Positions 21,924-27,813 of a stretch of 27,813 bases of DNA are shown here, one piece after another. Location of the stretch: the IMG/VR virus record IMGVR_UViG_3300010938_000015, positions 1-27,813 of that record; one strand, 5' to 3'. This DNA is from a virus. A program made the translations under genes and the position numbers. How positions within the stretch are numbered: the stretch's first letter is position 1; each line of letters begins with the position of its first letter. The notes under the pieces were generated by a model that saw only the letters and a program-made list of their open reading frames with translations, was not told the origin of the DNA and ran no database searches.

Positions 21924-24008
21924 TTATCCGTCTACAACCTTTTGATCTACTTCACTGGTTGGTATATTAGATGCGAATCCCCTTTCATCTGGATCTGCTA
22001 ATGGTGATATATCATTTCTATCTATCACCATTTTAATAATATTTGGTGTCGCACCACCTATAGGATCTGATTTAGCAACTCCCTTACCATTAATATGTAA
22101 TGGCCTTTCAGCCTCTGGAATAAATGCTCTTACATTTTTTGCATGAATATCACCATCAACACCAAGTTTACCGCCACCAAGTTTACCAGAAATACCCATA
22201 GCACTCATATTTATAGCAGTCTTTGCCCTTAAATTAATATTATTAGCTTTAAGATTAATATTGCCATCAGAAATTATTTCAATATCATCTTTTGACTGGA
22301 TTCTAATTTTTCCATCATCATTGTATATTAGTATTGATTTATTTTGGTCATTTATCATTAAAAACGCATTGACATCGGAGATAGATCTCATAACAATAAA
22401 CTTCTTATTTTCAGATGTGAATAAACCTCTATCGTAATTATCTCTAATTTCTAACCATTCTTTATCATCTCTAATTTCTAATCCTTGCAACTTTGGTGAC
22501 TTAAGCCTAGCATAACCATTTTTCTTATCCAATAATAAATGGAATGTTTTAGTGTCGCCTCTATCCATCCTACCAGAGGCCAGCGAAAATTCATTATTTT
22601 TAGTGCCAAGCCATGGTCTTGAAATTTCGTGCGGAAGATTTGTACATAATAGCACAAATTCTTCTTTATCATTCATCTCTAATAATTGATCATTTGGACT
22701 ATACAGTTTTAACGCATTCAATTCATCTTTTTCATTAAACTCAATACCAAACCCCTTAGAGGCACTACCTCCAACAGTAGTCTGCTTTGAATCACCAGAC
22801 GACTTCGATCTACGACCTTTAATTAGCAAACCATTGCCATGTGGCGTTTCCTTGCTTTCGGCGTCAGTATTACTTGAACCACGATCATCTAAAACGATTT
22901 TAAAACCATGCCTGGTAATTATTCTAATTTGACGACCATCAGCAAATTCGTTTTCGTCATGATAGGGTCCGGTTTCTTTGATCGATTCGCGTTTATAGTA
23001 ATTATCATTTACAGGATCAAATCCCTTATCCATCATCTCTATTAAATGACCACCCTTGGTAGCAAATTTCATCCAACGTTCATCTTTATCTGTACTAGAT
23101 ATTGTTCTGCTTGAAGTAGTAAACTCATTTGCTCTAGTGTTATTCCAACCAACATCTCTTAACTCTATCTTATGACCTGCCCTAGTACAAAATTCAATTC
23201 GCCTCTCATCATTATCCTTTGATTTATCTTCACTAATAAGCCTTTGGATATACTTATATCTATCAGCTTCAAATTTAGCATCTTTATCAGGATCACCGGT
23301 AAATTCACCAGCATTAGCACCTTGCCCTGTCACAACTCCTTGAGGAATTTGCCAGTCATAACCTATATCACTAAGAATTATTCTATTGCCATATTTAGTA
23401 ATAATTGCTGTACATTTAAAGTCAGGATCGTTTACCTTAGGTTTACCAGATTCAGATGCTTTATCATGTGTTGATGGGTAATATCCAACACTACCTAAAT
23501 AAACAACATTACCATACCTATCCTTTATACCACGTGACATTGGCCTTCCATCTTTTGGAAGGTAATCATTATTGTAATCATTTGGCGGATTAGGATTTGT
23601 AGCTGAATTATTAGAAACAGCTCCATCACTATTTAGATATATTGGTGTTTTAGTATGTACAGATTCAAGCTGATACATATGCCTTCTTGTCGGATCAGCA
23701 GCTGCAACAAAGATTGGAGCATAAGGATGATCCTTTTCCCAGCATACAAATATAACATCACCTATACATACATTTCCCCAATCACCAGCATTTGGTCCAC
23801 CTACTTGCGGAGCCGGAACAGCCCACGGGCATTTATTTGCATCTAAATCAAAATCGTGTAGTTCTGGGCACCTAAATCTAACTCTACCCATATTTAGTGG
23901 GTCATTAGTCTCTACAACTATCGATCTTAAATATGATGGAAACCTACCTTCTGTAAGAGGCTTGTTCCTGTTTTCATAAAAATGTTGTAATGCTTCTAAT
24001 TCTTCCAT
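21924..24008 (-). CDS. Baseplate central spike protein (gp5-type)
   Basis: The central spike that pierces the outer membrane when the tail contracts. Residues 22-110 form the OB-fold of the gp5 / base V family: RSIVVETNDPLNMGRVRFRC and CPWAVPAPQ (60-68), then GDVIFVCWEKDHPYAPIFV. Residues 130-480 repeat a pattern of R-x-GH-x-I-x-x-D-x-G type (TRAGHKIELRDVGW; TKGGHLIEMMDKGF; TRHGFKIVLDDRG), suggesting tandem beta units. Residues 560-620 (DIEIISDGNINLKANNINLR) are a beta-helix needle as in T4 gp5 and VgrG. I see no lysozyme domain, unlike T4 gp5, so wall degradation must be supplied elsewhere. The 694-residue gene overlaps the gp53-like stop by one base (TAATG). Confidence 0.88.
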   Translation of the reverse strand: MEELEALQHFYENRNKPLTEGRFPSYLRSIVVETNDPLNMGRVRFRCPELHDFDLDANKCPWAVPAPQVGGPNAGDWGNVCIGDVIFVCWEKDHPYAPIFVAAADPTRRHMYQLESVHTKTPIYLNSDGAVSNNSATNPNPPNDYNNDYLPKDGRPMSRGIKDRYGNVVYLGSVGYYPSTHDKASESGKPKVNDPDFKCTAIITKYGNRIILSDIGYDWQIPQGVVTGQGANAGEFTGDPDKDAKFEADRYKYIQRLISEDKSKDNDERRIEFCTRAGHKIELRDVGWNNTRANEFTTSSRTISSTDKDERWMKFATKGGHLIEMMDKGFDPVNDNYYKRESIKETGPYHDENEFADGRQIRIITRHGFKIVLDDRGSSNTDAESKETPHGNGLLIKGRRSKSSGDSKQTTVGGSASKGFGIEFNEKDELNALKLYSPNDQLLEMNDKEEFVLLCTNLPHEISRPWLGTKNNEFSLASGRMDRGDTKTFHLLLDKKNGYARLKSPKLQGLEIRDDKEWLEIRDNYDRGLFTSENKKFIVMRSISDVNAFLMINDQNKSILIYNDDGKIRIQSKDDIEIISDGNINLKANNINLRAKTAINMSAMGISGKLGGGKLGVDGDIHAKNVRAFIPEAERPLHINGKGVAKSDPIGGATPNIIKMVIDRNDISPLADPDERGFASNIPTSEVDQKVVDG

Positions 24009-24304
24009 TAGGTATTTGCTAATACTATTTGTTTCGATAAAGTTTTAATAACTTGTCCGGCTTTAGGCCAATTTAATGGATCTATAGGTTTATTTACAAT
24101 TATTAAAGTCCAATAATAATTTGGATTATTATATAGCATAGTAGATATTAAGTCTGCCCTGCCTTCTAGATCACTTGTTACTAAAAAATCTACTAAATCT
24201 TCTTTCTTTATATTAGATACCCATATTGGCTCTTTGTATAGACCATATACTTGCTTATTATTAAAATTAACTACAGGCGTGGCAGAATATCTAGTCTTAG
24301 GCAT
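24008..24304 (-). CDS. Baseplate wedge protein (gp53-type)
   Basis: A small wedge protein of the gp53 type, which with gp6 and gp25 forms the baseplate core. The recognisable part is ISTMLYNNPNYYWTLIIVN followed by IDPLNWP, matching the gp53 pattern of Y-x-[DN]-P-x-x-x-W-x-[LI]-x-x-x-N-x-I-[DN]-P-x-x-WP. I choose the ATG at 24304, which overlaps the upstream stop (TAATG) and gives 98 residues; a GTG three codons earlier is possible but less likely. T4 gp53 is 196 residues, so this is a shortened form. Confidence 0.75.
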   Translation of the reverse strand: MPKTRYSATPVVNFNNKQVYGLYKEPIWVSNIKKEDLVDFLVTSDLEGRADLISTMLYNNPNYYWTLIIVNKPIDPLNWPKAGQVIKTLSKQIVLANT

Positions 24305-24972
24305 TAGAACCACTTACTTATTGCTTTTTTGTTATTTGCGAAAAAATTCATAAATTCTTTCTCTTCTATTTTTTGTTGCGGCTTACTTGGTGAATTATTT
24401 GCAGTCACCAGTGCTAAATTAGTTGTTACTGTATGTTTTAAGTGGAATGAGTGTGACCCATCTAATAAAATTGGCCCGTCTGGCTTTATGTCTATATCAA
24501 ACATTCTCCACGTACCAAGTCTTTCTGTATTAGACTCTGGTTTAGGAGAATAATCATATAAACTTAGTTTGACTAGTGGATATTGTCGTAATCCGTCTAC
24601 TACTGTATTATAAAAATACGATTTTAATTTTAATAATTCACCGTTAATTGCCGTAATTGTCCAACTACCACTTCTACTTGTTACAATATATTCAAATTGC
24701 ATCGTAATTTTTCTAGCATCAGCGCCCATCCAAAAAGCCAATGGTTCATATGACGCTACTGGTATTTCTTTCCATTCGGCCCTCTTATTATCACCAGTTA
24801 TTCTAGGTGGAAATTGAAAATTTACAGTATTAAGAAAATTAGATATAGTCTTACCAGCATTACTAACAGAGCTGCTAATTGCACCACCACCATACGAAGG
24901 CTGTTGCCAGTTAATAATCATTGACGTAGCAGAGCCGATTAAACTTAAATCTATATCTGTATATTCTTGCAT
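24304..24972 (-). CDS. Tail or baseplate structural protein, family not certain
   Basis: A 222-residue protein in the middle of the baseplate array. The central part is beta-rich: FQFPPRITGDNKRAEWKEI (53-71), then SYEPLAFWMGADARKITMQF (73-92). The stretch PRITGDNKRAEWKE resembles tail-tube-to-baseplate junction proteins of other myoviruses, but I cannot name the family with confidence. The N-terminus is Ser/Gly-rich and the C-terminus is a Lys-rich helix. It is translated next to the hub gene (start 2 bases past its stop). Likely roles are tube initiator or hub cap; no enzymatic motif is seen. Confidence 0.6.
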   Translation of the reverse strand: MQEYTDIDLSLIGSATSMIINWQQPSYGGGAISSSVSNAGKTISNFLNTVNFQFPPRITGDNKRAEWKEIPVASYEPLAFWMGADARKITMQFEYIVTSRSGSWTITAINGELLKLKSYFYNTVVDGLRQYPLVKLSLYDYSPKPESNTERLGTWRMFDIDIKPDGPILLDGSHSFHLKHTVTTNLALVTANNSPSKPQQKIEEKEFMNFFANNKKAISKWF

Positions 24973-24973
24973 T

Positions 24974-26284
24974 TTATCGAACCGGTAATTTTATAGCTTT
25001 AGCATTATGATCAATTCTATATAAATATAAGTCTGTAAACCAGCCACGTCTTGATACTATATGTTTGAACCCGTACAATATCCATCTACCACCTAAAAAG
25101 TACTTTTCTCCTTCATTATCACACCAGTTTAGCATTATAGTAGATACACCTAGTTGTGTACTATCGCCAATACTCGACCACCCAGGGACCCTAATCATCA
25201 ATCTCATTAATGAACTATTTATATCTATAAATTTTTGTTTTAGCCTACCATTAATATAATCATTATAATTTAATCCTACTTCGCCGCCATTTAATTCTGG
25301 AATAGATAATATGCTTGTTGATTTATTTAAACCTATTTCTGGTAAGGTATATGCATTAAAACTTGCTATATCTCTAGCATTAAATTTAAATTCTGTATTA
25401 TGATCATTAACAACAAGTTTAGAACTTGATTTATCAAGATATGAGCCAGATATGGAGCTTATGCCTTGTGTTACTAGATTTTCCTCAACAACACTCAAAA
25501 AATTATTACCATTAAAATGTATATCTATAACATCACTAGCAGCTGATGTATTCATATCTATTATACCAAGATCTGTTTTACTAACCTTCAGTTCTGGCAA
25601 TTGTTTAATATGTAGCACTGGATTCATACTATCACTAGTATATTCTATACCACTAACAACAATCCATTGTGTGTTATATTTAGTTAAAGAAGATGACCAT
25701 TCTAATAAAGATAATATAAATGTCATTGGGTCCATCCTCATCGGATACCACAATCCATTCTTATTATCTATTGTTTTTGTTACTTCTAATTTTATAGTTG
25801 GTTTTTTATTGGTAGATGGATCTATTGGAGCAAATTTTAATGCCTCATTAAAAGCTTTATTAGCAACATTTTCAATCACAGTTGATATATTACCTTCAAA
25901 AACTCCACCATCAGATGAACCATGATTTAATGCGTAGCTTGGCGGGTCGATGGCTGTAAATTGTAATTTACCAGAATTTGGTTTACCCTTAGCACTAATT
26001 TCTGTGATATATGCAAGGCATTCAGGTGTTGATAAATCAGTACCGGCATTTCCCCATTCTATTTTGAATGAAAGAGGTGTGGGGGCTATTCTAGCAGTTT
26101 TTAAATATGAATTAGATACGTCATTTAAATAGTTATATAAAAAGTCATTAATTACAACTTTTACAGAATATCCACGATTTATAAATGATGACCATTCAAA
26201 ATAATCAAATCTATCAGAGCCAATTTCTGGACCGTAATTGATCTTAGCTCTGATTATCGGTGCTGCTCCAACTTGAATTGTCAT
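24974..26284 (-). CDS. Baseplate hub protein candidate (gp27-like role)
   Basis: A 436-residue beta-rich protein placed three genes before the spike. The N-terminal half has the feel of a gp27 / phage late control D type hub: PLSFKIEWGN (68-77), AYITEISAKGKPNSGKLQFT, then FILSLLEWSSSLTKYNTQWI in the middle and DLYLYRIDHNAKAI at the end. In T4 the hub trimer gp27 (391 residues) carries the gp5 spike, and the length and position here fit that. No single motif proves it, so the name is by context. Its ATG overlaps the upstream stop (ATGA). Confidence 0.6.
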   Translation of the reverse strand: MTIQVGAAPIIRAKINYGPEIGSDRFDYFEWSSFINRGYSVKVVINDFLYNYLNDVSNSYLKTARIAPTPLSFKIEWGNAGTDLSTPECLAYITEISAKGKPNSGKLQFTAIDPPSYALNHGSSDGGVFEGNISTVIENVANKAFNEALKFAPIDPSTNKKPTIKLEVTKTIDNKNGLWYPMRMDPMTFILSLLEWSSSLTKYNTQWIVVSGIEYTSDSMNPVLHIKQLPELKVSKTDLGIIDMNTSAASDVIDIHFNGNNFLSVVEENLVTQGISSISGSYLDKSSSKLVVNDHNTEFKFNARDIASFNAYTLPEIGLNKSTSILSIPELNGGEVGLNYNDYINGRLKQKFIDINSSLMRLMIRVPGWSSIGDSTQLGVSTIMLNWCDNEGEKYFLGGRWILYGFKHIVSRRGWFTDLYLYRIDHNAKAIKLPVR

Positions 26285-26598
26285 TTATTATCCAATGGTG
26301 TTATTTCATACTCTTCTAAAATATTTATCCTATTTTTGAATATTGTCTTATATGCGTTACCGAAGGTTGCAGGCATTACTTCTTTAAACCATTTTAATCT
26401 ATATAATATATCTTTCATTTTTAAATCTTTAATATTGGCTCTTATTAAGGTATTTTCAACATTTCCAATTTTATCAGATATCAAAAAGTGATATTTCTCA
26501 TATAATTCGCCAAGACATATAGCTAAAATAGCTTTACGTTTTTTAACGCGTCTTTCTTTTTCTCTCAAATTAGAATATATAAACCAAACTAATTTCAT
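26281..26598 (-). CDS. Unrecognised small basic protein (105 residues)
   Basis: I start this gene at the ATG at 26598 (MKLVWFIYSN), which has AAGGT nearby; an upstream TTG in frame at 26616 would overlap the preceding gene. The protein is basic and helical (REKERRVKKRKAILAICLGE) with a second helix near DLKMKDILYRLKWFKEVMP. It overlaps the hub start (ATGA) and so belongs to the baseplate array. A chaperone or assembly factor for the baseplate would fit, as would a gp26- or gp51-like role, but no family is recognised. Confidence 0.6.
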   Translation of the reverse strand: MKLVWFIYSNLREKERRVKKRKAILAICLGELYEKYHFLISDKIGNVENTLIRANIKDLKMKDILYRLKWFKEVMPATFGNAYKTIFKNRINILEEYEITPLDNK

Positions 26599-26606
26599 AT
26601 CATACC

Positions 26607-26996
26607 TTATGTACAAAGTTCAGTACGACGCAATATAACTTCACACAACCTCTTATAATTTTCAATTTCAGCACTGGTTAAACTTTCAACAATTTTTTCA
26701 ACAACTCTTTCAAAAGAAACTGAGCAATTAGGCTTTAATGAGCAATATTCTTCTATAAATTTGTTTAGAATTGATGTATCAGAATTTGAATCGTTATTGA
26801 TGTGCGAAAAAGCGCGCAATTTATCACTATATTTATCTTTTACACACATAAACCAAACTGGATCGGTAACTTCTGGCTTATCTTCATTTTGTGCTATATA
26901 TATTAAGCCACTATATTCACAATTATATTTCTTTTTATCTGATTCAGAATTTACAAATTTTATTGATGTAATCAGCGGCATTTTAGTTAATTGCAT
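26607..26996 (-). CDS. Unrecognised 129-residue protein
   Basis: A compact acidic-to-neutral protein whose ATG directly follows the primase stop (TGAATG), indicating co-translation with the replication gene. The N-terminal half is beta-rich with LITSIKFVNSESDKKKYNCE and DPVWFMCVKDKYSDKL; the C-terminal 45 residues are two helices (VSFERVVEKIVESLTSAEI). In T4-type phages gp26 and gp51 families occupy this kind of position ahead of the hub, but the sequence does not let me say so. No catalytic or membrane features. Confidence 0.6.
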   Translation of the reverse strand: MQLTKMPLITSIKFVNSESDKKKYNCEYSGLIYIAQNEDKPEVTDPVWFMCVKDKYSDKLRAFSHINNDSNSDTSILNKFIEEYCSLKPNCSVSFERVVEKIVESLTSAEIENYKRLCEVILRRTELCT

Positions 26997-27813
26997 TCAA
27001 TCTCCTAGTAAGTTTTGGAATTCAAGTTTATTATTGTTAATCTTTTTACGTAAGTTAATAATAGTAAGTAAATCTAATTTTTTCATGTGTTTGTCAATGT
27101 ACTCTTTTATCGAATTTTCTTCAACATACTTTTTGTACAGTTCATTATTTTTAATACTTAATTGTGACAAATCATTCCAATCTTTAATACCATCTATTTC
27201 AGGTGGTAAACAATACCACAAGTAATCTTTATGTTCTTTCAATACTTCATAATTATCGATTAGTGATTGTATGCCAGCCGCATCATTATCTGGACATAAG
27301 ACCACTTTCTCAGGACTCAATACATTAAGTTTTTCAGACTGTTTACCTTCTAAAGTAGCTCCACCAGAGGCTAATGCATTTGGCCCGATTGATATAGCGT
27401 TAAATATAGCTTCTACTATATATAACACGCATCTTGGATCTGCTCTATGCCATCCCCATAAAAATTGTGTTTTTTGTAGCCCAGTAATTCCTGAATCTGG
27501 GAATCTAAATCTTTTATTAGCTATTTCTCTAATTTGCCAATACACAACTTCAGCATACTCTATATATGGGAATATAATTTCACTAATCCCATACATCAAG
27601 CCCCAATCTATGGCCTCTTGTAAAGATATATTCCTAGATTTTAAGTAGTTTATTGCTATGTCACGTAATTGTTGGTTTTCAGTACCTTCAAAACTCCAAC
27701 AATTATCTGGTAATTTCAGTATTACTTCTTCTACTAAATTCTGTTTTGGTTTAACTTCTTCTTCTAAAATTTTAGAAATATCAGATTTTTTAGCACTTTT
27801 TATTGCTAAAAAT
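26997..27813 (-). CDS. DnaG-type primase, 5' part cut by the window edge
   Basis: The minus frame is open to the window edge, so the N-terminus (and any zinc domain) is missing; 271 codons plus stop are visible. Primase makes RNA primers for lagging-strand synthesis. The TOPRIM fold is clear: LYIVEAIFNAISIGPNALAS, in which Glu of VEA is the usual first acidic residue, then VVLCPDNDAAG with the Asp-x-Asp pair. Upstream, AINYLKSRNISLQEAIDWGL is typical of the DnaG catalytic core. After TOPRIM comes the short helical end. It could also be a TOPRIM-bearing primase-like protein of the T4 gp61 or phage T7 type. Confidence 0.85.
   Translation of the reverse strand, partial: FLAIKSAKKSDISKILEEEVKPKQNLVEEVILKLPDNCWSFEGTENQQLRDIAINYLKSRNISLQEAIDWGLMYGISEIIFPYIEYAEVVYWQIREIANKRFRFPDSGITGLQKTQFLWGWHRADPRCVLYIVEAIFNAISIGPNALASGGATLEGKQSEKLNVLSPEKVVLCPDNDAAGIQSLIDNYEVLKEHKDYLWYCLPPEIDGIKDWNDLSQLSIKNNELYKKYVEENSIKEYIDKHMKKLDLLTIINLRKKINNNKLEFQNLLGD

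Noticed and set aside
25452-25925. Plus-strand 157-codon frame opposite the hub gene
   Set aside because: It lies wholly inside a well-supported minus-strand gene with operon overlaps on both sides; no ribosome site was seen.
1-27813. tRNA or other structured RNA genes
   Set aside because: All intergenic gaps were read; apart from 12230-12546 (start-less frame and J-domain leader) and 13426-13560 they are under 100 bases, and none shows a cloverleaf or a T-arm GTTC-type motif.

Overview
The window is a 27.8 kb piece of an AT-rich genome of a tailed phage with a contractile tail (myovirus) and T4-type logic. The evidence is a gp17-type terminase, a gp20-type portal, gp6-, gp25-, gp5- and gp53-type baseplate proteins, a UvsW-type helicase, a gp55-type late sigma factor, a DnaG-type primase and a vitamin B12-dependent ribonucleotide reductase. 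Nearly all genes lie on the minus strand in tight, often overlapping arrays (TAATG and ATGA junctions). Nothing in the sequence identifies the host. Both ends of the window cut a gene.

Reading in the direction of transcription (right to left): a partial primase (27813-26997) leads two small unknown genes and a baseplate array of hub-like protein, tail or baseplate protein, gp53-like, gp5-like spike, a wedge-like protein, gp25-like and gp6-like (26598-19158). A small plus-strand gene (18832-19161) lies tail-to-tail with the gp6 gene. Next come an unknown gene, the class II ribonucleotide reductase, and two short genes. An isolated plus-strand J-domain gene (12547-13425) follows, then UvsW, the late sigma factor, an unknown gene, a small-terminase candidate, the large terminase, the portal, and a large protein with an acidic tail (1904-1, 3' end missing).

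Three genes carry complete inteins with LAGLIDADG endonuclease motifs, each in a conserved site: the portal, motif II of UvsW, and the Asn-x-Cys-x-Glu active-site motif of the reductase. Each host protein therefore depends on protein splicing. The three inteins differ: the portal one has Asn in place of the first endonuclease acidic residue, the UvsW one carries extra helix-turn-helix-like segments, and the reductase one ends in Gly-Asn instead of His-Asn.

The oddest stretch is 13561-13966, about 400 bp of clearly GC-rich DNA whose minus-strand coding pattern looks bacterial. It interrupts two convergent AT-rich reading frames. It is either a recent foreign insertion or an assembly chimera. 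Other points of interest are a sigma factor with a roughly 70-residue insert inside region 2, a baseplate gene that seems to start at AUU or AUA behind a strong Shine-Dalgarno site, and an 80-codon frame ahead of UvsW with no normal start codon. No tRNA, CRISPR array or insertion sequence was seen.
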